From Bryum argenteum (taxonomy: Eukaryota > Streptophyta > Bryopsida > Bryales > Bryaceae): a DNA stretch of 64,000 bases. Positions within the stretch are counted from its first letter, which is position 1. Each line of letters starts with the position of its first letter. The position numbers and the translations under genes are program-made. Below, piece after piece: positions 32,509-43,059 of this stretch. Below the pieces are notes generated by a model that saw only the letters and a list, made by a program, of their open reading frames with translations, was not told where the DNA came from and ran no database searches. The stretch lies in contig CM073321.1 of NCBI GenBank assembly GCA_037043015.1, positions 30,668,101-30,732,100 of the forward strand, in the 5' to 3' direction.

Positions 32509-34686
32509 TTAGTGCCTGGCACGTCGCTCCGCTGGTCGCCGGTCGGGATGAGTCTGTTCCCGTGGCCATTGTTGTTGTCGGCGTGGTGGAGGCTGATCGT
32601 CGTACAACGATCGGATAGCCGCGGCAATGCCCCTGTGCAGCAAGCGTCGATTTCGAATTGTGTTGGCGTGTTCATGGATATCGTGGACTGTTTTGCCCAG
32701 CATTTTGTTACAACCCGGACACTGAACGTCGCTAGCCGTGTGATCTGGAAAACATTGGGCCAAATCGGGGTGGTTGTTGAAGTATTTCTGAACTTCATCG
32801 TGCGCATCCTGGTACTCCTCATCGGCATCGCTGTCATTCTCAGGTTCCACATGCCAAGTGTTATCATCTGATAACTGTATCAATGCCTGTCGGTGAGCTG
32901 CAAATGAAATTTTAGGGGTTACCGGGGTTGATGGCTGTGCCGTGGATGTCGTTGTGGATGTCGGTGCTGGTGATTGCTCCTTCTCCTCTGCTACCCTCGG
33001 CGATGCCTGTGGTGTCTGCTCGGTGTCGGTAAGGTGTTGGATGTGCACGCGATCCTGTAACTGCTCCTCCGGTATGTCCATACCTTGACCTTGCTGACGC
33101 TCCTGCTCGGTACCTGTGGTGTCATCCTGGGCCACTATCTCGGGGAAATCTGGTGCCGCGGTAACCTGCTGTGGGGACTGATGGCGCTCGGTGACCATGG
33201 TATCCGGTAGATTGGTGTCTTCGTGACTAGACTCTTGCCATTCTCCCTCGTAATCCGCGTTTAGCTGTAATTTTGTGAGTGTCTCCTCGATGCAGGCTGC
33301 CACCATGTTGACCGCGATGTCATCCGTCTGCGGAGGCTCTCGCTGGATTGCCCTAAACAATATCTCCCCCAATACTGCTGCGGCATCGTGGACCCAAGCC
33401 TGCTTGTTGGCTTCAAAGTTTTCCTCCTCGATAACCAAAGCCTTGCGCCGTTCCTCCAGACTCTGTGCCTCAGGATTTGAAGGATTTGTATCAATCAAAT
33501 TCCGGCACTGCTGCCGCAGTTCCTCGTTTTGTGCTAACAGGGATGTCAGATGCTCCTTTGCACTATCTCTTTCTTTGGTGACTCCTTCAAGCTTGGATGT
33601 CACCGCCTGGATGTCAATCTGCTTTGCCGCGAGCTGACTCTGTAGCATCTGTGCAGCGCGGTTAGCCTCTTCTATTTTTTGACTTGCGTGACCTAATTCC
33701 TCCTCCTTTTTCCGCAATTGTGTGTGTAGGTCCTGTGTGGCTTTGGAGTGCCGATCCTTCTCCTCCTGTAGCTGCCGCTGTTGTCCCTCGGTAGCTTGTA
33801 AGTGCCGTAGCACTTTATCCACACAAGCTGCCATGGCTGATGCCTGTGCATCGAGTTGATCTGCGAGTGTGCCGGCGTTTGTGGAAGGGCCCTCGTCATC
33901 TGTACGCTGTCTCTTGTTTGGGTTCGGTGCCGCGGTGTCCCTGATGGATTTCATAGGTGATGGTAATTTCCGCCGTTGAATTTCTATGAAAGTCGACATG
34001 GGCGGCAATTTGCCATTCACCTTGTGATACTGAAGATACCGCATGATGTAGGTGGACAGAAATGGTCCAATGGGGCTGGAGTACTCCGGAAACCTCTGAT
34101 GATTTTGCAACTCCAGTCGTAGGTGATCCTCGAAAAGCATTCCCCAGTTCACCTTGGCACCTGCATCTGCGAGAAAAAGCAGTTCCAACTTTGCGGGCAA
34201 AATGTAATTGCAATTGCACCGACAGTAGATCTGACTGATGATACCGCGGATGCGTGAAAACCAGGGCTCCTTGAGCATCGCTCCAACTGCGTAGGTGTCA
34301 TATCCTTTCTCCCTTGGCTCCAACCCCGGTATCCTGCGTGCTATGTCGGGCTTCTGAAATCCACAGTCCTCTGTCCACTGTGTGATGCCGGTGCCGTCCC
34401 ACCCATACTGGTGATACAGATATGCCGCGGAAATCTGTACTTCGACGCCATCCACGGTGCCGGTCGGGTAAGGACCTCCGCAGCTCTGCGGCTTCATGTT
34501 GTCCACAAATTGCCTGCAGTGGTTAACATTGAGCTTCCAGGTCTTCATATCCTCCCAAAAGCGGTGAAGTCCGGTGTTTTGTGTCCACACACCGTCGATC
34601 CTGCTGCGCCAATCGAGGAGGTGCCTCGGCATGAAGAAGGGCGCCTCGGGCTTCCCCTTCTGCGGAGTCACATTGCGAGAAGCCAT
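32509..34686 (-). CDS. Extra 3' ORF of second gypsy element (aORF)
   Basis: 725 codons from the ATG at 34,686, in frame with the integrase upstream and ending at a TAA (32,509-32,511) about 30 bp before the polypurine tract. It begins [12 protein letters not shown] compact N-terminal region ([48 protein letters not shown]) is followed by a nuclear-type basic stretch (PNKRQR), a long coiled coil (about residues 230-400), an acidic part, and a C-terminal CPGCNK...H..H zinc-like motif. The acidic stretch with [22 protein letters not shown] resembles TTWENQRTSDDEYEDAS in the outer element's aORF. No signal peptide or membrane span. Role unknown. Confidence 0.7.
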   Translation of the reverse strand: MASRNVTPQKGKPEAPFFMPRHLLDWRSRIDGVWTQNTGLHRFWEDMKTWKLNVNHCRQFVDNMKPQSCGGPYPTGTVDGVEVQISAAYLYHQYGWDGTGITQWTEDCGFQKPDIARRIPGLEPREKGYDTYAVGAMLKEPWFSRIRGIISQIYCRCNCNYILPAKLELLFLADAGAKVNWGMLFEDHLRLELQNHQRFPEYSSPIGPFLSTYIMRYLQYHKVNGKLPPMSTFIEIQRRKLPSPMKSIRDTAAPNPNKRQRTDDEGPSTNAGTLADQLDAQASAMAACVDKVLRHLQATEGQQRQLQEEKDRHSKATQDLHTQLRKKEEELGHASQKIEEANRAAQMLQSQLAAKQIDIQAVTSKLEGVTKERDSAKEHLTSLLAQNEELRQQCRNLIDTNPSNPEAQSLEERRKALVIEEENFEANKQAWVHDAAAVLGEILFRAIQREPPQTDDIAVNMVAACIEETLTKLQLNADYEGEWQESSHEDTNLPDTMVTERHQSPQQVTAAPDFPEIVAQDDTTGTEQERQQGQGMDIPEEQLQDRVHIQHLTDTEQTPQASPRVAEEKEQSPAPTSTTTSTAQPSTPVTPKISFAAHRQALIQLSDDNTWHVEPENDSDADEEYQDAHDEVQKYFNNHPDLAQCFPDHTASDVQCPGCNKMLGKTVHDIHEHANTIRNRRLLHRGIAAAIRSLYDDQPPPRRQQQWPREQTHPDRRPAERRARH

Positions 34687-36445
34687 GGTTACCGAGGAAA
34701 AGCTTGGTGTGGCGAAGCTCTGTAGCTCAATCTGCACAGTGGAAGACAGTAGAGAGCAAAGGCGGCACTGTAGAGAAGAAGGAACAGTGAGGCACTGCGG
34801 CGCCGTGTGTGTTCTCAAATGAGGACAATGGGTCTGCAACGGCCATTTTCCATCCTCGGTTTCCGCGGTAGTGGGAGTAATTGGCGGCTGAGTGGGATTG
34901 ATGACTGCTAGTGGCCATCGGCCAAAAGCCAAATCGGCGGCTGTGTAAGGCCTTTGATGGCTCCTGTTGGCTAGTCTAGGCCCTCCGAGGGGGTCGCGTC
35001 CTTGGACAGTAATTTCCTCGGTATCCCTGTTATGATTACAGCCAAAATGTCTTTGGTTGTCAACAAAGACCACGCTGACGTGATTTAAGTAAATAAGGGG
35101 CAGACTTGCCCCTTGGATATTTTTGTTTTCTGCGGCATCCTTGGAATCCACGGGGTCTGAGGAGTTTGTGATGTCCTGCTGCAATTTTTGCCCCTTGGCT
35201 TCCGTGGACAGCATATTTTGCAGTTGGCCCAAACTAACAGTTGGCTGTTGGTCTTGGGAGATGGAATGATATTGTTTTAACTTTGCTGTGTTTACTATGG
35301 TTGCCTGGTTGTCGTAGTTATCATTGTTGACCAAAAGAACTGTATTATTTGGCAAAACCACTTGCACCGTGTAAGGTCCGTGCCAAATTGTCCCTAATTT
35401 GGATTTTCTAATCTTTGGATCTCTTGGACACCATAATACCATATCCCCTTTTTGGAATATTCGAGGGGGCTTAGTGCCTTGGAAATACTTGGCACTAAGT
35501 TGTTGTCTCCGTAGAATGTTGACTCTTGCGTCTCCACGGAATCCTTCGAGTCTGTGTAGGTCCTGCATGCGAGCTGCTAAGACTCGATGGGGCTGATAGT
35601 CCCGAGGTTGTATGGACTGAAAGGTAGGCACGATGTATTCTGTTGGTAGCAACGGTTGCGCTCCGTAGACTAACTCGAATGGACTGTACTGGGTGGCTGC
35701 TTTGGTGGCCACCCTATAGGCCCATAGCGCTGCAGGAAGATAGTCATCCCAGTCACCTTGGTTAGCCAATACGAATTTGCGCAACATGGTTAAGATGGTC
35801 TTGTTGGTGGACTCTGCTTGTCCATTTCCTTGAGGGTAATAAACTGTACTCGTCCTGTGTCTGATGATATGATTGTCCATGAGATCTTCGATGACAGCGT
35901 TGACAAAGTGGGTACCTTGATCTGAAACTATTTCCAAGGGACACCCAAAGCGGGTAATAATGTTTTCGTAAAGGAAAGTGGCGGTTACCATTGCAGTATT
36001 GTTGCGTAATGGTTTGGCTTCTACCCATTTGGTAGTATAATCCGTGGCTACCAAAATATACTTGTATCCTTGTATCCAACGGTGGTATCGATTGGAGTGG
36101 CACTTTCCCTTGATGCTGAAAATTGGTGGTCGCTGTTTGGCATACGTGGCAATTGTTAATGTATGCGAGGACATCCTTATGTAGCGGGGGCCACCAATAT
36201 TTGGCAGCCAATATTTTCTGAACTGTTGTATCTGGTCCTTGATGTCCGCCAGCGGGGCCTGCGTGGAGACTCTCGAGGATTTGTTGTTGTTCCCCCACGG
36301 GCACGCAGAGCCTAATTTCCAAGTCTGCACCTTTTCTGTATAGTCTTCCGTCAACCACGGTGTATGGTAGCGTGGTTCGCACAAAGCTGATCTTTTGGGT
36401 GCCAGTTAGCTTATTGGGTATAATCCCTTGTCTCAAGTAAGCCAT
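34687..36445 (-). pseudogene. Integrase of second gypsy element, broken
   Basis: 36,445-35,762 holds the zinc module ([14 protein letters not shown] with H..H, then NCHVCQT) in one frame. The catalytic core lies in another frame ([43 protein letters not shown]). The block that should hold the first catalytic Asp (the W-x-L-D-F-I-G-P position) is missing at the frameshift near 36,100-36,160. Only the second Asp and the Glu are left, so the copy is inactive. The GPF-like tail is visible ([18 protein letters not shown]). Confidence 0.8.
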
Positions 36446-36688
36446 GATGTCCTGTCTGTAGTCGGGCCGGAGTTTCCGCGGTATCCATGGTGGCTGCTCG
36501 CATCAAGCGACTTGTATGTACGGCTCATTAAAAGAGTCATCTATGCCTTCTTCGGTGGCATTGGTATCCCGGGAAAGGTAGTCTGCGCGACGATGTGTCG
36601 TCTTCCTGGTACAAAAACCACCTCGAAATCATATTCCATGAGGATCATGATCCACCGAGCGACTCTGCGGTGATTAACGGTTGGTTCA

Positions 36689-36871
36689 CTAAGTAAGATA
36701 GACTATGATGATCCACCATGAATCAAATCTGTTTCCCAACGGTAATGTCGAATTTCTTGACCGCGTAGACCATTGCCGCGCTTCTCTCTCCGTGGTTGAA
36801 TAATTTCTTTCGACTTGATTGAAAGAACTCGCTATCGTATGCCACCGGTTGGTCGTGTTTACCGTTGACAT
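36689..36871 (-). pseudogene. RNase H fragment of second gypsy element
   Basis: Continues, out of frame, from the DASKIAVGVIF end of the RT/RNase H frame: VERNYSTTEREARQWST and the STLPLGNRF block match the RNase H strand beside YTTTEKEALAMVYAV in the outer element. Confidence 0.65.
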
Positions 36872-39800
36872 TTTGTGCCAAAGATTACTCCCACGGCGAT
36901 CTTGGAGGCATCTGTGTGGACGTGGAAAGGCTTGGCCCAGTTCGGTGCCAATAGTATCGGTGCCTGTGAATATGCTTGTTTTATTTTATCTAACGCTGTC
37001 TGTGCTGCCGGGGTCCAATCTTGGAGGTAGGAATACCCGGCATGATTTAAGGCAGCTATCGGTGCCGTCAGGTGTGCTAGCTTTTCGATGTACATTCTGT
37101 TGAACTGAGAGATTCCAAGCAATCTTTGGACGCCCTTTTGATCTTTCGGTGGAGTCATGTCTAGGATATCTTGGATTTTGGAGGGATCAGGAAGTTTGCC
37201 ATATTTGCAAACAATATAACCTAAGATGACTCCTGCGAAGAACAGAAACATGCATTTGTCGGCATTTAGGCTTGCCCCGTTTTCTCTGCATGCCTGAAAA
37301 ATTTGTCTTAATTGGTTAACATGGTCTTGCATTCGCCCATACAGCGTGCCATCGTCTAGGTAGATGCGGAAGAATTTCTTCAAGTAGGGGCGAAAGATCA
37401 ATTCCATGACACGTTGAAATGTCATGGGTGCGTTATTCGCTCCAAACGGCATCCTTTCGAATTGGTATGGACCCCACTCCGTGGAAAACGCGGTCTTGCT
37501 TTTGTCTTGCTCTGCCATGGCGACTTGATAATAGCCAGAAAAACAATCCAGGAATGAGTACATTTCATGTCCTGCTACTTCGTCAATGATTTCTTCCATG
37601 TATGGTAAAGGATAGTGATCCTTCTTAGTTGCCGCATTAAGTTTACGAAAATCCACACAGATTCGTAATCGCCATTCTTTTGGGAATGATGACCATCGGA
37701 GACGGCCGGTGCCGAGTCTACCGGGGATATAAACTTGGCGAGAGCAGCGACTTGTCGAGCTCGCTTTGACTCTGACAGCATAGTTTGGATTCATGCGGTA
37801 CCGGCGTTGTTGTACCAGGTGAGCATTCGGTATCAGATCTATAGTGTGTTCGGCTATAGTCCTCGGTATCCCCTTTAAGTCTTCATGCGTCCAGGCAAAG
37901 ATATCATGGTATTCTTTGAAGAGAGCTATTGTTGCTTGTTTGATTTCAGGCGGTGCGTCGGCGTTGATCTTGACATTCTTTGGTTCGTTTTCGGTGCCGA
38001 GGTTGACCAACTGTACTTGCTCTGTAGAGCCATGTGTCCACCCAGTGACTACTTGTTTACTTAAAGCTTCGGCTGCCGGAGTTTTATCAATTATGACTGT
38101 TTCGGAAACCTCGGTGGTGAACCTGGGTGGGATATCGAGGGTATCCTCCTCTGAAACCACGCTGGCCAAGTGAATCTCCGCCAGCGGAATCAGATTGGGG
38201 TCGGCGTGGAACACCAGGGCTTCTTGCTCGTGCGTGAGACCTTTCCCCCAGGCCGTGCCGGCCTGATTCCTGATCTGTTTGACTTTTTCTCGAGTGATGC
38301 AGCTGTCGACGGGAATAATCATTGTTTTCCCGTATCTTTGAATTTTGATCTGATTTCTGGCCCAGTCATGAATTGCATTCATGTCTCTTAACCAAGGTCG
38401 GCCCAAAATCATAGGGAAATTGCTGCTGTCTGGCATGTCGATCACGACGAAGGTTGCCGGTGTAGAGATAACGTGAGTTGTGATGGCCACGGTGGAAAGT
38501 ATTCCCAATGGGGTCACCGGGGCATCATTCGCCATTCTCAAAACGAACTGTGCTGTTGTAGGGTGTGGTAGTCCCAACTGTTGTCTTAGGTGATCGCTGA
38601 TAACGTTGACTCCGGAGCCTCCATCAACTAATACATTGGCCAGTTGGTGTTGTCCTAATCGGACATGTATGATGGCGGCATCGGTGTCTATGGTTGTCGC
38701 ATTAATCTCCACGGTTGTCGTGCGTTTTGTTGGGATAGTGTGCATATTTTGCAGGTATGTCTGCAATTCTGGGCTAATCTTCAACAGATCGGCTAATGTA
38801 ATGCGCACATCGGTTTTTTCTAATACTTGTTGCAGTTCTGGGACCACCGCTGTTTCCAGGTCGTTTTGAATTTGAGTTCGCAGTTTGTTCAATCTTTCCC
38901 AATGCTGTTCCGCAAAAGGCTTGCGATGTTCTATGACATGTTTATCGGTTTTATCTAAGGTAGCCTTAGATCTTGTGGTTACCGCGGCTGTACTTATGGT
39001 AGCCACGTTGGTGCCGTGGACTTCGGTAAGTGTAACTCCCCCCCTTCTGTTGCCGGCAGTAGCTTCGGTGCTGCCGGGATGTGCCTTGGTGTCCGTGGTA
39101 GCACGGGTGTTGGCCCAGCGCTGTCTTAACACAGGGCATTGGCCTCGTCGGTGGTGCGGGGATCCGCATTCCCAACAGCCATCGTTTCTGTTTGGTTGAA
39201 ACGCGTCTACATCGACTTCCTCCGGGTACATGGATGCTGCCTTTGTTCGCGTGAGCCGAGTATCTTCCGTTCTTGCAGGTATATTGGAAAACCAGCAACG
39301 TCCTGCATGTAGTTTGCCGCAAGTAGTGCATGGTGCCGCTGTCCCTCTAATAGGCACTCTTGGTAGCGGAAGCAACGGTGTCTGTGTTTTGTCTATGACG
39401 CCGAATTCCCTGCTAATGTCATTGGCGGCTGTGAGTATTTCCTCCAACGTTTTTACACCGCGGATGATAATGCCCTGTTGTATCCACGGTAGCAAGCCCT
39501 TTTTGAACCATTCACATAGGTAGTCTTCTTCAGGCCGTTGACTGAGTTTGTCGGCCAGTTGTTTGAATCTGTCGTAAAACTTGTCGACAGGTTCGTTTCT
39601 TTCTTGCTGTATATTGACTAAAGCTCGGAGTATTTCCGAGCTTGTTTTTAACTTTCGGAACTTCTGCAAAAAGCTACGCTCCATTTCTTCCCATGTCGGC
39701 AACAAATGTTCGGCTTCGAAATCAATGTACCAGTTGATGTGGTTGCCCTGAAGGGTGGTTCCGAAGATGTTCTGTAGGTCTTCGGTGCTGGTAACACCGT

Positions 39801-40185
39801 TGGTTTGAGCTATTACTTTAAACCTGCGTGTGTGCCAATCAGGATCTCCGGAGTCATCAAAGATTGGGTAAGGTATCTTTGGTAGCTTGATGAGCCGATC
39901 CCTTTCCCTTGATGCCATAGAAGCGGCTATGTTTGGATCAATCGGTGGTAGCTGTGATGGTCCGGCCATGGTAACGATGGGCGGAACAGTCGTTGATGTT
40001 CCTACCGCTTGGAGATAGTGTGAGTTTAATATTTCGATCTTGGCATTGGTGGCGTTGTTTTTTGCCACCAAATCTGTCATTTGTTGTTTCATCCATTGGA
40101 GAAGTTCTCTCGTGGTATCTTGGTCTTCTTGGGGTATAACCTCCTCAGGTTCCGCGGTTCTTTCTGTTGCTTTTCGTGGAGGCAT
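36859..40185 (-). CDS. Gag-protease-reverse transcriptase of second gypsy element
   Basis: 1,108 codons from the ATG at 40,185, chosen because the frame upstream runs through the LTR. Gag capsid (FEAEHLLPTWEEMERSFLQK, then YDRFKQLADKLSQRPEEDYL), a CCHC knuckle (CWECGSPHHRRGQC), protease (VLVDGGSGVNVISDHLR, D-G-G form as in the outer element), then RT with LRICVDFRKLNAATKKD, FLDCFSGYYQVAM and a catalytic IYLDDGTLYG box. RNase H begins with HVHTDASKIAVGV and is lost at 36,859. A short garbled stretch near 37,690-37,780 suggests compensating frameshifts before RT motif 1. Confidence 0.85.
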   Translation of the reverse strand: MPPRKATERTAEPEEVIPQEDQDTTRELLQWMKQQMTDLVAKNNATNAKIEILNSHYLQAVGTSTTVPPIVTMAGPSQLPPIDPNIAASMASRERDRLIKLPKIPYPIFDDSGDPDWHTRRFKVIAQTNGVTSTEDLQNIFGTTLQGNHINWYIDFEAEHLLPTWEEMERSFLQKFRKLKTSSEILRALVNIQQERNEPVDKFYDRFKQLADKLSQRPEEDYLCEWFKKGLLPWIQQGIIIRGVKTLEEILTAANDISREFGVIDKTQTPLLPLPRVPIRGTAAPCTTCGKLHAGRCWFSNIPARTEDTRLTRTKAASMYPEEVDVDAFQPNRNDGCWECGSPHHRRGQCPVLRQRWANTRATTDTKAHPGSTEATAGNRRGGVTLTEVHGTNVATISTAAVTTRSKATLDKTDKHVIEHRKPFAEQHWERLNKLRTQIQNDLETAVVPELQQVLEKTDVRITLADLLKISPELQTYLQNMHTIPTKRTTTVEINATTIDTDAAIIHVRLGQHQLANVLVDGGSGVNVISDHLRQQLGLPHPTTAQFVLRMANDAPVTPLGILSTVAITTHVISTPATFVVIDMPDSSNFPMILGRPWLRDMNAIHDWARNQIKIQRYGKTMIIPVDSCITREKVKQIRNQAGTAWGKGLTHEQEALVFHADPNLIPLAEIHLASVVSEEDTLDIPPRFTTEVSETVIIDKTPAAEALSKQVVTGWTHGSTEQVQLVNLGTENEPKNVKINADAPPEIKQATIALFKEYHDIFAWTHEDLKGIPRTIAEHTIDLIPNAHLVQQRRYRMNPNYAVRVKASSTSRCSRQVYIPGRLGTGRLRWSSFPKEWRLRICVDFRKLNAATKKDHYPLPYMEEIIDEVAGHEMYSFLDCFSGYYQVAMAEQDKSKTAFSTEWGPYQFERMPFGANNAPMTFQRVMELIFRPYLKKFFRIYLDDGTLYGRMQDHVNQLRQIFQACRENGASLNADKCMFLFFAGVILGYIVCKYGKLPDPSKIQDILDMTPPKDQKGVQRLLGISQFNRMYIEKLAHLTAPIAALNHAGYSYLQDWTPAAQTALDKIKQAYSQAPILLAPNWAKPFHVHTDASKIAVGVIFGTKCQR

Positions 40186-40245
40186 TGTGTCGTGTTTGAC
40201 GTTTTTGTTTCCTGTTTTGCTGGATGACTCAACACTCCATCCCCA

Positions 40246-40257
40246 GCATGGTCGCCA
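40246..40257 (-). other. Primer-binding site of second gypsy element
   Basis: TGGCGACCATGC on the minus strand, three bases inside the 5' LTR, identical to that of the outer element. Confidence 0.65.
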
Positions 40258-40260
40258 AAA

Positions 40261-41064
40261 TGTTAGCCTGGGTACGAGGATGGAGTGCTTTACGAGCTCA
40301 TCCGCTGGAAGTAGCAGGTTTGGGATGGCAGTGGATAACGAGGGAGGCCGAGCTATGCTCGGTCTAACAGAGACAAGCGAGGAGTAGCCAAAAAGGCGGC
40401 GTTGACTTGGCAACATTGGTTGTCTTTGCGGAAGGAGGGGCATTTCGATCGTCTTCTTCTTTCTTATTTTTACTTTACCCAAGAATAGAATCGGTGGGTA
40501 GTACTGATCTTGAAGGGAAAAGAGGGGGGGGTACCGAGGTTTAACCGTGGCAATAGCTGAGGTCACCGAAGCCCGTAACCTGGTCCGGCTGTCTACCGGA
40601 CCTTCCTTGGTAACCTCGGTGATCTTGTAGCGATGAAGGTACCGTGGGTGTAGAACGTCTAAGACAAAGAAGATTAGGGTTTCTTGCCGAAGTCTACCAA
40701 GCAAGCCTCGGTGTTCGGAGTAAGCAGGTGAGAGATGAGGAGACACAAGGATGGGAGAGAAAGACTGTGGCTCATGGCCTTTGTATTCAATTGATAACAA
40801 CGGAGTACATTCAAGCGTTCTGCCAAGATAAACTGAACATATCCTGCTACGGTGACTACAACGAGTGTCTCTCTCCTATTTTCTACAACCTTTTATACTA
40901 CGGCTGCCACGGATATCCCTGAAACCGAACGGTGCCCTTATCGACTGCCGAGGCATCTGCAGTTAACTGCTGGTGCGTCCACCGAAAAAGTGCTGCTATC
41001 TCCGTTGCCGCTGCTGCTTCCGCTTTAGCCGCCGAGGTTACCCGATGACGTCAGTCGGGTAACA
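40261..41064 (-). repeat. 5' LTR of second gypsy element
   Basis: Partner of 31,669-32,468; same TGTTAG start and GTAACA end. Confidence 0.9.
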
Positions 41065-41381
41065 GGAGCCAGTGACAAGGTTGTAGAAGAAGTGATCATC
41101 AAGGAGACGCTATCGTGATGATATCAGTTACATGTTGTAAAAAACTAATATAAATTGATAACCTCATAGTTTTCCATCTACTTGGTACGTGGTAAATATA
41201 TGAGTGTATTAATAGATTAAAAATATGTTTTGTGGTGAGAACCACAATTTAGGCTTAGAAGAATGGATAATAAATTCTTTGTGACAGGCCTGTATCTTGG
41301 AGGCACTGCATCTTGTCACAGTCTGGAGGTAGGAGCGCCGGTTGGTGGCATTATTTCCTGCCGTTTGGTCTCGCTAGCAGA

Positions 41382-41492
41382 GCCAAGTCGCGAGCCGATA
41401 ATGTCGCTCAACGAGTTCAGCGGGATTTGAACCCGGACCGACAGAATGCGGCATCGACTTATCAAGCCAACCAACCAAGTCCGCGACTTGGC
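41382..41492 (-). repeat. tRNA-like palindromic repeat (possible SINE relic)
   Basis: A minus-strand B-box-like sequence GGTTCAAATCC (41,423-41,433) sits in a T-arm-like hairpin (CGGG, loop TTCAAAT, CCCG). The unit is bounded by an exact 11-bp inverted repeat GCCAAGTCGCG (41,382-41,392) / CGCGACTTGGC (41,482-41,492). I could not fold a full cloverleaf or find a pairing acceptor stem, so this is not called a tRNA gene. A tRNA-derived SINE fragment is the best guess. Confidence 0.4.
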
Positions 41493-41499
41493 GATTATA

Positions 41500-42975
41500 T
41501 TTGAAGCCGCGACAGATTTATTACGCCATCGGGATACCTTTAAGTCTTAAATGACTTGATGGAGTGAGTTTTTATTAGATGGAGTTATTTGATGTTGGTT
41601 TCAATAGAATGTTAGTGATTATTATTACTCTCAGTCAAAATCCAATCTTTGGATTGATAACTGGGTAGGTAGAATGTAAAAATAAGTGATAGAATAGTTG
41701 TATAAGAGTAATAGAAGTTGATAAGGGAGTAGATGAGGTTGACGATGCAAGCCCAATGGTATAGGAGATGCCATATGGGCATGGCATGGGGCCTAAGTGG
41801 TCCCCTTCTTCTTCTTCCTCCCCTTAGTGTGGTGTGCGGATTTTGAGAGAGTGGTGGGCATTGTATTTTTGGAGTTTGGAGATGAGCTTTGAGTATGCTG
41901 TAGATGTTGTCATGAGCTTTGTAAAAACCTATCAAGCGTGGTGAGATGAGTTGTAGTGAAGGAGCAACACCTTTTTGAGTACAAAAAGGTCTGCTGCCAT
42001 GTATTTTTGATTACCGTGACTTCGAGGAGTCACTACGTTTTGTAAAAACCGTTTCTAAGTGTGATATTTGGAGGGTTTGTGCATCTTGAGGTTGTGTTTG
42101 TAAAAAGCTATCAAGTGTGTGATTTGAAGATAGTATGAGGCCGTGGTGCCGATTTGAAGTAGAGAGGGTTTCTTCCTCTCTTAACATGGGAGCGGTTTTG
42201 AGATGACGGTTTTTGATTTGACCTCATAACTTTTGTGTGATATTTCTGAGATTGAGATTCAGAGGGTTTGTAATATAACTTGTTAGCTTTCTATAGAGCT
42301 ATCACGCACTAACTTTGGAGCTTTTGAGTGTAGTTGGCATGTTTTTTTAGTGAAGAAAGGTCTGCTGCCTTGAAAATTTGATCGCCTAACTTCTATTGTC
42401 CATAGAGTTTTGTGTGATAACCTTCATGACTTGAGATTTGGTATGCTTATAGTATGTTTTAGTAGCTTTCTATCAACATATTGCTTGCTTGATTCTAATT
42501 TCGTATGAAGGTGTAGTGATTAACCAAAGTAAGAGGAAAATCACGGTTAGAGTTTACTTAAACTAACAAAGGGTATACCAAGGGTATATCTAGGATAAGG
42601 GTCTTATAGAAGAGGGTATAAAAGGGGCAGGGTATCTAAGGGTAAGGACCTTAAGGGGTTAAGGGTAATTAGAAATAATTACCTTAATCATGTTTGTTTA
42701 ATACTAATTTTAATTAATTAACTTTAACTTTGTTTAATTAACTTAATTAAGGTTAGAGACTAATTAAGATTACAAATTTTAATTAATCGTATTTAGTTTA
42801 ACTCATCCTTGTTTAATTACTTCTAATTAATTATGTTACCCTAATGTGAATTAGAGTTTTACTTATGACTTCTAAACTAATCTTCTAACTTATATCTGGG
42901 AGTGATTATGTATTGTTTAAGATAAATCTTTTAACATAGTTTAATTACTTCTCCTATTTCTCCACTGACTTAGGT
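41500..42975. other. AT-rich stretch without a supported gene
   Basis: Degenerate repeats about 373 bp apart share AAAGGTCTGCTGCC (41,984 and 42,357) and CTATCAAG/GTAAAAA words. No convincing coding frame. Confidence 0.5.
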
Positions 42976-43059
42976 GCAGCTAGAAACCCAGAGTTTTCCT
43001 AAGGCTAATTCTCTCTACCCGACAACGCTCATTAGCGTCACAACAACAGGCAGCAGTGA

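Larger units (their letters stand above)
31669..41064 (-). mobile_element. Second Ty3/gypsy LTR retrotransposon, same type as the outer element
   Basis: LTRs of 800 and 804 bp start TGTTAG and end GTAACA. Coding lies on the minus strand: gag-protease-RT (40,185 to 36,859), RNase H and integrase fragments, then an extra 3' ORF (34,686 to 32,509). The primer-binding site (TGGCGACCATGC) and polypurine tract match those of the outer element at 2,101, and the extra ORF is a likely counterpart, so the two belong to one group. The 5-bp flanks differ (AATAG before, GGAGC after), so no target duplication is visible. The LTRs differ at many more places than in the outer element, which suggests an older copy or a recombinant. 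Confidence 0.9.

Noticed and set aside
41382..41492. Functional tRNA gene
   Set aside because: Only a T-arm-like hairpin is clear; no acceptor, D or anticodon arms could be folded by eye.
41612..41935. 107-aa minus-strand ORF
   Set aside because: Hydrophobic tail and AT-rich context look like chance; no paralogue in the window and no motif.
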